Below, piece after piece: positions 17,901-26,162 of a DNA stretch of 64,000 bases. The position numbers and the translations under genes are program-made. Source of the stretch: Candidatus Microthrix parvicella Bio17-1 (lineage in GTDB: Bacteria > Actinomycetota > Acidimicrobiia > Acidimicrobiales > Microtrichaceae); contig NZ_AMPG01000002.1 of assembly GCF_000299415.1 (NCBI RefSeq), forward strand, positions 62,001 through 126,000, written 5' to 3'. The notes beneath the pieces are model-generated. The model made no database searches. It was not told where the DNA came from and worked only from the letters and a program-made list of their open reading frames with translations. Position 1 is the first letter of the stretch. Every line of letters begins with the position of its first letter.

Positions 17901-18781
17901 TGTTCGATCTCGACGGTCTGCCCGGCGGCTTCGGCGGCCCGCACTTGGCGGCCACGGAGATCGGGTGCTGCCGCGCGGTATCCGCGGAGCTGAAGTTTGA
18001 GTTCCTGACCGTCAGAGGTTGACTCGATCACAAGCACGTTGTCAGGTCCGGTAGGACGGAGGAACGCCTTTGCGGCAGACATGTCGCCGAGCGTGGCAGA
18101 GAGCCCGATGCGTGGCGGTCGTCGTCGGACGGCCAGCTCGATGCGGTTCAGCAGCGACTGGAGTTGGGCACCTCGGGGTGTGGCAAGGAATGAGTGGAGC
18201 TCGTCGACGACGACGTAGCGAAGACCTGCGAACATCGTTGCGATCTCGTTGCCACGGTTGACGAACTGGGCTTCGAGTGACTCCGGGGTGATGAGCAGCA
18301 CCCCCGAAGGGTGCTTCACGGTTTTGCGCTTTTCGCTTCCGGCCACGTCACCGTGCCAACGGTGGACCGCGACATCGGCCCGGTCACAGATCATGTCCAG
18401 CCGGTCGTACTGGTCGTTGATCAGTGCTTTCAGCGGCGACAGGTACAGGACTTCGATGCCTGGGGCAGGCGGTGGCACCGGTGGCGCCCAAGGGTCGTGG
18501 CCTTCCCACGGGTCAGCGGTTGGGGCTCCTCTGGCAACGTCGCGTTGGTGAGCTAACGCTGAGCAGATCGGCAGAAAGGCAGCTTCGGTCTTACCTGCCG
18601 CTGTGGCCGCCGAGATGATGACGTCGTGGTGCTCGTCGAGGATCGGCCCGATCGCTCGCTCCTGAGCGTCGTGGAGCGTCGTCCAGCCCTGTTCATGCAC
18701 CCATCGCTGCATGGACGGGTGCAGCCGGGGGAATGACTGCGATCCGCTCGATTCAGAGCTTGAAGGTGGCGAGGTCGTCAT
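14993..18781 (-). CDS. Shango-type (SngC-like) Lhr-family helicase fused to DnaQ exonuclease, BRCT and zinc ribbon
   Basis: A protein of 1262 residues. Residues about 20-430 are an SF2 helicase core: Walker A AATAAGKT (58-65), DELH box (193-196), SAT (228-230), TSTLEMGIDIG (378-388), QRLGRAGRRG (406-415). An Lhr-like middle region follows to about 780. A proline-rich linker (about 795-812) leads to a DEDDh exonuclease (about 835-990) with VIDVETTG, GHNLSFDQ and HSAKVDAYATA, so all acidic residues and the histidine are present. A helical region (about 1020-1115), a BRCT-like domain (about 1130-1215; LQVCFTGAALDAHGRELL) and a C-terminal CVRC/CVEC zinc ribbon finish the chain. It overlaps the ATPase gene by 29 bp. 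Role in phage defence is inferred from operon architecture. Confidence 0.85.
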   Translation of the reverse strand: MTTSPPSSSESSGSQSFPRLHPSMQRWVHEQGWTTLHDAQERAIGPILDEHHDVIISAATAAGKTEAAFLPICSALAHQRDVARGAPTADPWEGHDPWAPPVPPPAPGIEVLYLSPLKALINDQYDRLDMICDRADVAVHRWHGDVAGSEKRKTVKHPSGVLLITPESLEAQFVNRGNEIATMFAGLRYVVVDELHSFLATPRGAQLQSLLNRIELAVRRRPPRIGLSATLGDMSAAKAFLRPTGPDNVLVIESTSDGQELKLQLRGYRAAAPDLRGRQVRAAEAAGQTVEIEQVVNGDQLDIAEHLFKSLRGCDNLVFANARSDVETYADLLARRCERAKVANEFWPHHGSLAKDVREVVEAQLKDRTRPVTAVCTSTLEMGIDIGSVASIAQIGPPPSVASLRQRLGRAGRRGEPAVLRMYVTEKELDIRSAPAGELRCSLVQTVAMVRLLLERWLEPSDDAGLNLSTLIQQVLSVIAQHGGATAAELHGALCGPGPFSDSDPARFSRLLRSMAAQDLIVQSGDGLLLHGQLGERAVNHYSFYSAFQTQEEWRLIADGRPLGTLPVTQPLAIGGLLIFAGRRWRITGVDTVGHVVELTRAAGGVPPPFGGEVALVGDRVREEMVAVYQGTDVPVWLDAEAKTLLAEGRKAWRRLELDQHVLVAAGNDTIILPWVGDRGLSTAALALATQGLVVSVDGPTLTVTDSSPDQVVAAARSLLAKPVPDPLEFGRHVENSEVDKWDWALDAELAAEATAARIIDVAGAWRVLVAVDAQPGSKLGSPSDPTAPSVPSPLLPPPPPPPPPPPPPLPPLPSPPEPKGPKPGSLLGHLLEGGGRLAVIDVETTGLYNKDRVVEVAIITIDEHGTVDEIFETLVNPGRDVGPTWLHQVTAEMVTDAPMFYDVAHHVAARLDGAVVVGHNLSFDQRMLSSELAAAGILIQWGDGLDTLKVTGCKLGIACAENGVEFGGDAHSAKVDAYATAGLLLSVAQAFTRPGTPASAQPIEVRPARLHSRSRSSQAEEPAPYLAALAAGIRTAADVAPYVVLLGQALSDLKLTQEERAELAAMADDLNLTGEQVERAHREFLSRLIDAALDDHIVTEAEYDQLCRAAALLGVDVSVVSQRTDGYRSTGGDLTLTEGLQVCFTGAALDAHGRELLRAELEELAQDRGLIPTNSVTAKACDLLVAADPASRSGKAGKARKFGIPVAAVAAFLAASGPGDSLPVSRLESSGKALVCVRCGSSWLASRSSSRPVCVECRETA
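16359..16393. repeat. G-rich microsatellite: four GGGGGT units plus an 11-G run
   Basis: On the plus strand the helicase gene reads (GGGGGT)x4 followed by eleven G; in the protein this is the polyproline linker between helicase and exonuclease. The hexamers keep the frame, but the 11-base homopolymer can slip and shift it. Five G runs separated by single T also satisfy the simple pattern for an intramolecular G-quadruplex. Confidence 0.95.
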
Positions 18782-20135
18782 CGTCCTCTTCGATCGGGGC
18801 GTCCGGTGCCTGCGTGGGAGCAGTAGCCGTCAGAGGCTGTGCGGGCTCGTCTTCGCTGAGCGGGGCAAGGTCCGGGTTGGTTTCCGGAGCCAGTTCGACT
18901 CGTTCTACAAGCTCGGACCACTCGATGTCGGGGTTCTGATCCAGGACGGCGAGAAGGTTGATGAACTCTTTGATCGTGGTGCGAGGGGTCCGGAAGTAGG
19001 CGTCGCCGACCCGTGTTGAGCAATGGGTCATGAACGCTGTGAGCGCCTCATCAGGTACCAGGTAATTGTTGGGGATCCCGCCGGCGTAGACGTGACGGAG
19101 CTTGTCGAGCAGGACATACATGTCCTCAGGTGCCAGGTTCGGGAGGCGAAGCACTGGCCCGGAGTAGTCGACGAGGCCAGCGCCGGCGAAAGTGTTCTCA
19201 GCGAGACGAGATTGGAGTGCTGCATACGAGTAGAGGCCACGTCGGGTGTCGAGCAGAAGGTCGGGGGTGCCGCCAAGAACGAACCCGAGCCCGACGGCGG
19301 AACCTTGAAGACAGTCGTTGAGGATCCGTAGGAGTTGCTCGTAGTTGGCGTTGCGGGCCTGTGTGTTCGACAGTTTGTACAAGTTGACGAGCTCGTCGAG
19401 GTTGACGAGCAGGCCAGAGAAGCCGGCGAGGCGCACGAATCGGGCGAAGAGTTTGAGGTGGTCGTAGAACGTCGAGTCGTCGATGATCGTTCGGACACCG
19501 AGCGCGGCGCGGGCGTCGGTGCGGGTGGTGAACTCGCCACGCAACCATCGCACGGCATCTGCCTTGAGTTGTTCGTTGCCGGTGTCGTGTCCTCGCCAAT
19601 ACGCGGCGATAACCTCAGCGAAGTCGTAGCCGCCAGTCATCTCTTCGAGTTCGGCGAGCCGCTCACGGATCACGATCTCGGGTGCGACGCCGCGACTGGT
19701 GGATGCGGTGAGGCTGTCGGCAACGAACCTTTCGATGATCGAGGGCATGGCACCGCCGTCAGGCTTGGCCCGGGTGGACACGTTGCGCATTAGTTCGGCG
19801 TACAGGCTTCTTGCTTGACCACCGGTGGCGTGGAGACGGCGGTCTGGGGCGAGGTCGGCGTGCACGGTGACGAGTTTTCGCTCGAGAGCGATGGAACGAA
19901 TGAGGTTTAGAAAGAACGACTTGCCGGCGCCGTACTCGCCGATAGCGAACCGGATTGCGGACCCGCCGTCGGCGATGCGTTCGATGTCAGCCAGAAGGGC
20001 GGTGACCTCGTTGGCTCTACCGACTTGGATGTGCTGTTGGCCGATGCGAGGGACAACTCCGGCGCGCAGCGACTGCAAGATGGCGTCGCGTTCGCGGGGC
20101 CGGATCGGTGCGGGTGCTGAGCGTTGTCCGGTCAT
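18753..20135 (-). CDS. Shango-type (SngB-like) ATPase, BREX ATP-binding domain (DUF2791)
   Basis: P-loop ATPase of 460 residues related to the BrxC/BrxD ATP-binding family. Walker A is GEYGAGKS at residues 66-73 in the family-typical context FAIGEYGAGKSFFLNLIRSIA; Walker B is LLVNLDELVNLYK. Near the N-terminus VGRANEVTALLADIERIADGGS is also typical. The C-terminal 70 residues are acidic and Pro/Thr-rich. Its ATG overlaps the stop of the TerB gene by 4 bp and its end overlaps the helicase start by 29 bp, giving tight coupling. In BREX, BrxD is paired with an Lhr-like BrxHI helicase; here no methyltransferase or PglZ gene is nearby, favouring Shango. Confidence 0.85.
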   Translation of the reverse strand: MTGQRSAPAPIRPRERDAILQSLRAGVVPRIGQQHIQVGRANEVTALLADIERIADGGSAIRFAIGEYGAGKSFFLNLIRSIALERKLVTVHADLAPDRRLHATGGQARSLYAELMRNVSTRAKPDGGAMPSIIERFVADSLTASTSRGVAPEIVIRERLAELEEMTGGYDFAEVIAAYWRGHDTGNEQLKADAVRWLRGEFTTRTDARAALGVRTIIDDSTFYDHLKLFARFVRLAGFSGLLVNLDELVNLYKLSNTQARNANYEQLLRILNDCLQGSAVGLGFVLGGTPDLLLDTRRGLYSYAALQSRLAENTFAGAGLVDYSGPVLRLPNLAPEDMYVLLDKLRHVYAGGIPNNYLVPDEALTAFMTHCSTRVGDAYFRTPRTTIKEFINLLAVLDQNPDIEWSELVERVELAPETNPDLAPLSEDEPAQPLTATAPTQAPDAPIEEDDDDLATFKL

Positions 20136-22315
20136 TCGTAGAGCTCCTGGGCGGCGTAGTGGTTGAGTTCGAGCGGGTCATCCCCGTCGATGAGAGGTTC
20201 GCCACAAATGTCCATGGCGGCCTCGTTGATGCGGTCGATGGCACCCGCCAACATTAGAAGCCCGAGGTTCCCAGCGGCTTTCTCAGCGTCGGCCCGTTCC
20301 CATGTGGTTTGGGCTAGGAGGTGCGCGGCGAGAGCGCTGTGGGCGCTGTCGAGGCCCTCGATCGTCACACCGTCGGAGTCATCTGGTGAAGGCGCTGACG
20401 GCACCGGATCGGCCGGGGGGTCTTCTTCGGTGAAGATGTCGGCGAGTAGGGCGGTGACAGTTGCTGTCTCGGCCATTCGTGCTTGGACTTTGGCTGGGTC
20501 GAGGCGGATACCGGTACCTGCAGGGTCTGGTGCTGGGATGGCATGGCGGGGCGCGTCGTAGTCGGCAGTGCGGACGGTCAGCGGGCCGGTGTCGGTGTCG
20601 GTGCCGAGGGTGTGGACCGTCCGGTAGAGCTCGCTTTCGTCGATTCCGAGCAGCTTGTAGAGCTTCGTGAGCGTGGTGATCTCTTCGGGGCTGACGACCC
20701 CGTCTGCGGCGGCGAGGTCGACGAGGAACAGGCCGATGGCACTGCGTTGCGCCACAGAGAGCGCGTTGACCTTGGTCTTGACGCCGGTAAGGCTTGGTTT
20801 GCCGACGGTCAGCCAGGTGAAGTGGGCGTTGAGCCGGGCCCGCTCGGGTCCGTCGAGTTCGAGCGATGCTTCAAGGTGCCGTGCGAGGTGGAGCCGCTCG
20901 CCGTCGTCGATGCTGCCGTCGGATGACGCAACGACCGCTGTGAGATGCACGAGGGCTGCAGCCGCAGCGTATGGGGCCGATGGTGCCGCGGGTGCTTGGT
21001 CTGGCAGGATGAACACCACCGCTGTGGAACCTGGCGTGGGTGTCTTGCCACCGAACCGGACGTCGGGTTCGATACCGATGTTGAACTTGGCAAGCAGCGA
21101 AGCGAGGGATACCGCGTCTTTCTTCGTGAGCTTCTCTGTGCGCCCGGGGGCCCAACGCTGCACGACGTCGTCGAGCAGTACTGCCACAGCGCCCTGTTCA
21201 GCGAGAGTTGCACCCCAGGTTCGGAGACTGTCGAGGGTGGCACCGCCACGGGTAGCGAGTAGTTCGTCGGGGAGCAGGCCGAGCGCTGCAGGTTCGCTGG
21301 CACCATCTGGGTTCCGTCCAAGGAACCGGCTGTAAGCGTCGAGGGAGTCAGTGCAGCTCGCCTCGACCTCACGGATCTTGTCGAACAGTGCTTTGGATGC
21401 ACAGACATCGGGGACGTCTTCGAGCCGCTGGCGGTAGTCGCCGCGCAGACCGCCCGATGCAGGCTGATAGTGAACTTCGACGCGGGCCTTGGGAATCCGG
21501 GCCACGATCCCGTCGCCGAACTTGGCCCGGTACCGCTGAACGAAAAGCTCGTCGAACTCGTCGGTGCACCGAGTGGCAGGGGTACGCAGGTTCGCCTCGG
21601 GGTGCAACCGTAGAAACGCGAGAGCCCACTCGGCAGGGATCGGTTGTTTAGCGGCGACGTACCGGCCGAGGCCGACCCGAACGACCGGCGGGATCTCCCA
21701 GCTTCGTGGCACTGATGCCCAAGCAGGTGGGGTGACTGGGGCCGTCATTGCTGAAATGGTCTCGATCAGCGCGAGGAAACGACCTGCGTACATCTGGAAA
21801 GACCCGTTGTCGCCGTAGATCGCCAGGAGTCGAAGGACCTCGGCGGTGATGAGCGCAGCGTCAGGGTGGTTCGAGTTCGATCCAAGGTCGACAAGGAAGC
21901 GGCGCTCAAACCCGTAGAAGTACAAGAAAACGAAGCCGATATACGCGTTGGGATCGGACCGTCCACCGAGCAGCCAGTTGAGGTAGCCGGCGCGGGCCGA
22001 CGGGTCCAGGGCACCGTAGGACGGCCAGTAGCCCATCGTGGCCCCGGTCAGGTCGGGCCGCCTCCACTGCACAGGAAGTGATGGGTCAATCAGAGCGGGC
22101 TCGAAGGTCTGGCCGTCGCCGGAACGTGCCCGTGACCCGACATAGAGCAGCCCGCCTGCGATTACCTGTCCGTCCACCTGGAAAGGCTGACCAGCCGGAA
22201 CCCACGTGATCTCTCCACTTTGCGGACGGGTGCGAGATGGCCGGGAAACCGGTTGCCCTGAGGTGGGAGGACCGCTGACGACCTTGCGGCCCCTCAGCTT
22301 GTCTAGGAATCCCAT
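20132..22315 (-). CDS. Shango-type (SngA-like) TerB-N / TerB / TerB-C protein
   Basis: A protein of 727 residues without a signal peptide. Residues about 40-260 match the style of the TerB-N domain (ITWVPAGQPFQVDGQVIAGGL, YLNWLLGGRSDP, YFYGFERRFLVD). Residues about 465-590 form a TerB helical domain with two acidic D-G-x-x-x-x-x-E type motifs (SSDGSIDDGE and AADGVVSPEE) of the kind proposed to bind metal. The last about 130 residues resemble TerB-C. First gene of the three-gene operon, in the order sngA-sngB-sngC. The predicted role is phage sensing or membrane-linked scaffolding; this is inference from known Shango systems. Confidence 0.83.
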   Translation of the reverse strand: MGFLDKLRGRKVVSGPPTSGQPVSRPSRTRPQSGEITWVPAGQPFQVDGQVIAGGLLYVGSRARSGDGQTFEPALIDPSLPVQWRRPDLTGATMGYWPSYGALDPSARAGYLNWLLGGRSDPNAYIGFVFLYFYGFERRFLVDLGSNSNHPDAALITAEVLRLLAIYGDNGSFQMYAGRFLALIETISAMTAPVTPPAWASVPRSWEIPPVVRVGLGRYVAAKQPIPAEWALAFLRLHPEANLRTPATRCTDEFDELFVQRYRAKFGDGIVARIPKARVEVHYQPASGGLRGDYRQRLEDVPDVCASKALFDKIREVEASCTDSLDAYSRFLGRNPDGASEPAALGLLPDELLATRGGATLDSLRTWGATLAEQGAVAVLLDDVVQRWAPGRTEKLTKKDAVSLASLLAKFNIGIEPDVRFGGKTPTPGSTAVVFILPDQAPAAPSAPYAAAAALVHLTAVVASSDGSIDDGERLHLARHLEASLELDGPERARLNAHFTWLTVGKPSLTGVKTKVNALSVAQRSAIGLFLVDLAAADGVVSPEEITTLTKLYKLLGIDESELYRTVHTLGTDTDTGPLTVRTADYDAPRHAIPAPDPAGTGIRLDPAKVQARMAETATVTALLADIFTEEDPPADPVPSAPSPDDSDGVTIEGLDSAHSALAAHLLAQTTWERADAEKAAGNLGLLMLAGAIDRINEAAMDICGEPLIDGDDPLELNHYAAQELYE

Positions 22316-22960
22316 CAGTTGTTTGCCGTTCCCTTCATGAACGTAGCGTTTCGACCGCAGGCCGAGAGGGCGGTGCGGGGTTGAGGTGCCCGCCAGTCCC
22401 CTGGCTGCTCAGTGGCACTGCTGCGGTCAGCGCGTTCTGTTGTATCCCGTCGTGACTGCTGTGCACCGCTGCTCCGAACCGATGTGTGTAGTCAAATCGT
22501 AGCGACCCGGTGTGACTGCCGATGGCGAACCGTTGGTCTTCTTGCTGCGCAGCGGCAGGGTACGCCCGTTGCGACTACCTGGGCTTGGATCCTGATCGCG
22601 TTAGGGCCCCAGTCTCTCGACGACGCCCCCGACTGGAGCGCTCCAGTCATGGTCGCCCACCTGCAGTTCGCCCGGTGAGCGTCGACCCCGCCTGTTTCCG
22701 ATGTGACGGTTGTCCTCCTCGCTGGCGGAGGAGACGTACCAGGTGGGGTGCCGTTCTGTATCACTGCATCCGGTAAATACGTGGCTTGGTGATCGGGGTT
22801 CGTGGCTCAGGTTGGTTGGTGCTGGGTCGAACTTGGCGGTCCGGGCCGGTGTCTGAACGACGGCGGCAGCGCCGAACAGGAGCGCCGCCCGGAGCGGAGC
22901 GGAGCGCAGCACAGCGAGCACCGCCCAGTACGGCGCCACGCTCGGGGCGCCCGCCGACAC
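22316..22960. other. Gene-poor stretch upstream of the Shango-like operon
   Basis: About 645 bp; open frames here look like chance. A short hairpin TCCTCC-(8)-GGAGGA lies at 22713-22732, and another GC-rich one (GGCGCC-(8)-GGCGCC) at 22932-22951 sits 9 bp beyond the stop of the small minus-strand gene and might end its transcript. The operon promoter should lie in this stretch, but no convincing -10/-35 pair was found. Confidence 0.45.
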
Positions 22961-23206
22961 TCAGCCAACGCCAACAAGGCGCAGTTGCTTCCAGCCAACC
23001 AGGCGGCCCACGTCCCCCGCTGACATGGCCAGAACGTTCCCCGAGTCCTCCAAGGTCTCCTCTCCCCGGACGGCGCACGTACGGGCGAGTGCGGCTGTCG
23101 TGGCGTGCGCTCGGTTGGTGAGCGTTGCGGCGTGGCACATGCGCTCGTCCGGGTCCAGGTTCGGATCGGTGGCGAGTGCTGCGAGGTCCGCAAGTGATCG
23201 GCCCAT
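22961..23206 (-). CDS. Small hypothetical protein
   Basis: An 81-residue frame beginning GRSLADLAALATDPNLDP. Supported by a ribosome-binding site AGGAG about 10 bases before the ATG, high GC at third positions and a hairpin just past its stop. The C-terminal MSAGDVGRLVGWKQLRL could be a helix-turn-helix-like segment but this is weak. No family recognised. It lies upstream of the Shango-like operon on the same strand, 645 bp away, so a linked regulatory role is only a guess. Confidence 0.45.
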   Translation of the reverse strand: MGRSLADLAALATDPNLDPDERMCHAATLTNRAHATTAALARTCAVRGEETLEDSGNVLAMSAGDVGRLVGWKQLRLVGVG

Positions 23207-23684
23207 GTTGGGTGGCTCCTGTCGGTACTGAGGTTTCGGGACGGTTGAGGCGTCCGGAACGGCGCCTCGACCATGTGTCGACAGGGTGGGCTCGGGGGCG
23301 GCGGGTTAAGGGCGTAGAGCGCAGACATGGACAGCGAAGCGAGGAACCAGCGCAGCGGAGCATGTCGGAGCGTCCCTTGAGGCTCTGCACACGAGTGCAA
23401 CAGCACCGATGGAAACTGGCCGGGCCGGACGTGACCCAGGCCCCCACGGTGGGGCCGTCACCGACCAGGCGCCGGCGCTCTCAGGAAGGGGTCACAACAG
23501 CGTCGCCAACCCGACGCTGCTCTGCACTGTCCGGGAAGCCATGATCCCGGAACTGCGCCACTCTGCCTCACGCTTGCAGTGGCAGGGCGGCTGACCTCGC
23601 TTGGGACCTCTTGCGCGCATGACCCAAACAGCGGACGCTCAGAGCGAGGACCGGAGGCTGGGTGGCGGTCGGTAGCATCAAAGG
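23207..23684. other. Gene-free stretch between the island and the metalloprotease genes
   Basis: Roughly 480 bp in which all frames look spurious (arginine- and proline-rich, no ribosome-binding sites). It should contain the divergent promoters for the small minus-strand gene and the first metalloprotease; none could be pinned down. Confidence 0.4.
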
Positions 23685-24707
23685 GTGACGATGAGGCCAC
23701 CACCGGGCTCCTGGCCACCCGACGAGCAACAAACCGAGCGTGTCCGCCGTCAGCGAGCCCTGGCCGAGCGATTGGCGGCGCAACAACAGCTCGACAATGC
23801 CCGGATGGCCTCCGCCCCAACAAAGAGTCGGCTGAGGCGACGACGCAGACGCCCTGGCAACAACCGTTTTGTCGCAATTTTGGCTGTGATTGCGCTGATC
23901 GCCACCGTCCTCACGGCCGAACGCTGGGCCGGGTCGGGTGAGGGCGGCCTGGGCTGGGCGGGCGGTACCGGCAACTTCGGCGAGCAGAGCACCCAGGTGG
24001 ACCGACCGACGCCCCAAGACGACCCGTCGCCCACCCCGCTCGGAACGCCTCCTCCCCTACCCACCGCCGACGGGAACTTTGCCTTCATCGCCATGCGGCC
24101 CGACGCCCCCGAACGCCCCGTCACCTACGACCCCTGCCGAACCATTCGTTACGTCGTGAACAACGCCGAGGCCCCGCCCGGGGCCGACTTGATGGTGCAG
24201 GAGGCGCTGGTTGCGGCCAGCGATGCCACCGGCCTGGTGTTCGAAGCGGTTGGCCCCACCGACGAGGCCCCCTCGGCCGCTCGCAAGGCCTACCAACCCG
24301 ATCGTTACGGTGACGTCTGGGCGCCCGTGCTGATTGGGTGGACCAGCCCCGAGAACGAGTCGACGCTTGCAGGTGCCGTCGCCGGTCTGGGCGGGAGTTC
24401 ATGGTTGGAGGTGGACGACGTCGAAGTGGACGGCAAACGCGTGGACCGCACCTCGGTGTTCGTCTCAGGCCACATTGCGTTGGATGGACCACAAATCGCC
24501 GAGCTCCTCGCGCAAGGACCCGAGGGCCGCCGAGCAGCGTTGGCGGTCGTGACGCACGAGGTGGGCCACCTGCTGGGACTCGATCACGTGCCCGACCCCA
24601 CGCAGCTGATGAACCCCGAGGGCTCCCTCGGAATCAACGAGTTTCAGGCAGGCGACCGACGCGGCCTGAATCAGCTGGGCCAGGGCCCCTGCATCCCGGA
24701 ACTGTGA
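23685..24707 (+). CDS. Membrane-anchored matrixin-like metalloprotease 1
   Basis: A protein of 340 residues. A charged cytoplasmic N-terminus (RLRRRRRRPGNNR) precedes one membrane segment at about residues 61-78, giving a type II topology with an external C-terminal domain. The zinc site H291EVGHLLGLDH301 matches HEXXHXXGXXH of metzincins, followed by a methionine context (PTQLMNPEG) that would be the Met-turn. Cys pairs (YDPCRTIRYVVN and GPCIPEL) may form a disulfide. GTG at 23685 or ATG at 23691 can start it. Next to a close paralogue at 24785, so a tandem duplication. Substrate unknown. Confidence 0.8.
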   Translation: MTMRPPPGSWPPDEQQTERVRRQRALAERLAAQQQLDNARMASAPTKSRLRRRRRRPGNNRFVAILAVIALIATVLTAERWAGSGEGGLGWAGGTGNFGEQSTQVDRPTPQDDPSPTPLGTPPPLPTADGNFAFIAMRPDAPERPVTYDPCRTIRYVVNNAEAPPGADLMVQEALVAASDATGLVFEAVGPTDEAPSAARKAYQPDRYGDVWAPVLIGWTSPENESTLAGAVAGLGGSSWLEVDDVEVDGKRVDRTSVFVSGHIALDGPQIAELLAQGPEGRRAALAVVTHEVGHLLGLDHVPDPTQLMNPEGSLGINEFQAGDRRGLNQLGQGPCIPEL

Positions 24708-24784
24708 TCACCGAACCCTGCCCAGAAGAAGGTTGATCCTGAACAGGTAACCAGCCTGAATGCCGTCCTGGCTACGCTTTCAGG

Positions 24785-25966
24785 GTGGCGCCACCCGACT
24801 CCCCTGCTGATGACCAGTGGGACCCCACCGACGGCGAATCAGGATCCAGCAACTCGCCGTGGTGGTTTGACCCGGCCGAACTTACAGCCGGTGGCAAATA
24901 TGGTGCGCCGCCGCTGGAGCCGTCCGCCGAGGAGCGCCAACGAGAGGCTGCACGGCTTGAACGCCAGCGGGCCCTCCACGAACGGCTGACCGCAGAGAGC
25001 ATCGCTCCGGCGCAAACCGCCCCGGTTCCGCGCGGTGGCTGGGGCGCCGCCGAGATTCGTCCCCAGAGAAGGTCTCGACCGCCGTCCGTGCTGCGATTGC
25101 TGCTGATCGCCGTCATCACAGCCATGGTTGCCACCGGGCTCGCGGTCGTTCTGACGCCAAAGCTGACCGAACGCGCAGCACCGGCCTGGACCGGAGGTGA
25201 CGCAATGGTCGACCGGGTTGAGCCGAAAGAGCTGCCTGCGGACCCAGCGGGCAAAACGAACCAGAAACCTGTTGCAGAATCGGAAACCCCCCTGGGAGGC
25301 CCGCCGGCACTTCCGACCGGAAGCGGCCCCTACCGGTTCATCGCCATGCGCCCCGACGCGGACGCACCGGTGACCTACGACCCATGCCGCCCCATTCGTT
25401 ACGTCATCAACGACGCGGACGCGCCGCCGAACGGCGACCGGCTGATCACTGATGCGTTGGCCGAGGTGAGCGCCGCCACCGGCCTGGTGTTCAAACCCGT
25501 GGGACGAACGGACGAATCACCCGGACCCAACAGGGAGAGCGTCCAGCCGAACCGCTACGGCGCCGACTGGGCACCGGTGCTGATCGCCTGGAGCAACCCC
25601 GATGTGGTACCCGGCCTGGCCGGAGCCGTGGCCGGACAGGCCGGGAGCACCTCGTACCGCGTCACCCGCTCGACTGCCGACAGCGAGGTGAGCAGGCAAT
25701 CGACCGGTTACGTCACCGGCATCATCATGCTGGATGGCTCGCAGATCGCCGAGATCATCGCCGAAGCACCGGACGGCCAGTCAGCGGCGAGGTCGGTGGT
25801 GCAACACGAGGCCGGTCACCTGGTTGGTCTTGATCACGTTGATGACCCGTCGCAGCTCATGTACCCCGAGAGCAACATCGAAACGACCCACTTTGGCGAC
25901 GGTGACCTTCGAGGGCTCCACGAGCTTGGATTGGGTCCGTGCATCCCCGAACTCACGCCCAGTTAA
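24785..25966 (+). CDS. Membrane-anchored matrixin-like metalloprotease 2
   Basis: Paralogue of the preceding gene, 393 residues. An acidic N-terminal tail, coiled-coil-prone EERQREAARLERQRAL, and a membrane segment near residue 105 (LLLIAVITAMVATGLAVVL) precede the external catalytic domain. Zinc site H341EAGHLVGLDH351, then DPSQLMYPES as likely Met-turn. The shared cores YDPCRPIRYVIN, SAATGLVFKPVG and GPCIPEL show recent duplication, while the N-terminal halves differ. Starts GTG 24785, 77 bp after its partner. A strong hairpin lies 28 bp downstream. Confidence 0.8.
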   Translation: MAPPDSPADDQWDPTDGESGSSNSPWWFDPAELTAGGKYGAPPLEPSAEERQREAARLERQRALHERLTAESIAPAQTAPVPRGGWGAAEIRPQRRSRPPSVLRLLLIAVITAMVATGLAVVLTPKLTERAAPAWTGGDAMVDRVEPKELPADPAGKTNQKPVAESETPLGGPPALPTGSGPYRFIAMRPDADAPVTYDPCRPIRYVINDADAPPNGDRLITDALAEVSAATGLVFKPVGRTDESPGPNRESVQPNRYGADWAPVLIAWSNPDVVPGLAGAVAGQAGSTSYRVTRSTADSEVSRQSTGYVTGIIMLDGSQIAEIIAEAPDGQSAARSVVQHEAGHLVGLDHVDDPSQLMYPESNIETTHFGDGDLRGLHELGLGPCIPELTPS

Positions 25967-25984
25967 GCTCCGCAGAACCCGTCC

Positions 25985-26115
25985 CCAAAAAGAACTGAAG
26001 GGCCGGCGGGGGGAGCCGGCCCTTCAGTGTGAACCGCGGTACGGGGGGACGTAACCGTCGGTTGGAGGCCGAGGAGATGAGGGGGGATTGATTCCCCTCG
26101 GCGACTTGATAAAGA
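25985..26115 (-). ncRNA. Candidate small RNA ending at the minus-strand terminator
   Basis: No minus-strand gene leads into the terminator at 25994-26028, yet about 100 bases upstream on that strand hold another pairing GCCGAGG...CCTCGGC with an inner GGGG/CCCC pair. The arrangement (hairpin, linker ending GGTTC, terminator, CTTTTTGGG) resembles the element at 30275-30400. The 5' end is a guess; no clear promoter was identified. Confidence 0.25.
25994..26028 (-). terminator. Strong hairpin terminator with T tract on the minus strand
   Basis: A perfect 14-bp stem (ACTGAAGGGCCGGC, 25994-26007, with its complement 26015-26028) around a 7-base loop. Read on the minus strand it is followed by TCTTTTTGGGG, a classic intrinsic terminator. 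On the plus strand it sits 28 bp after the metalloprotease stop and may act in both directions. Confidence 0.65.
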
Positions 26116-26162
26116 CACCATAAGCCCGAGCACGCAATGCTGCAAACAGTTTGAGAAGATAC

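Noticed and set aside
14993-20135. A BREX type 2 system (BrxD plus BrxHI)
   Set aside because: The ATPase and helicase resemble those parts, but PglX methyltransferase, PglZ and PglW/Y are missing and a TerB protein is present, which fits Shango better.
22713-22732. TCCTCC/GGAGGA hairpin as terminator of the small minus-strand gene
   Set aside because: It is 230 bp beyond the stop and has no T tract; the GGCGCC hairpin at 22932-22951 is closer.
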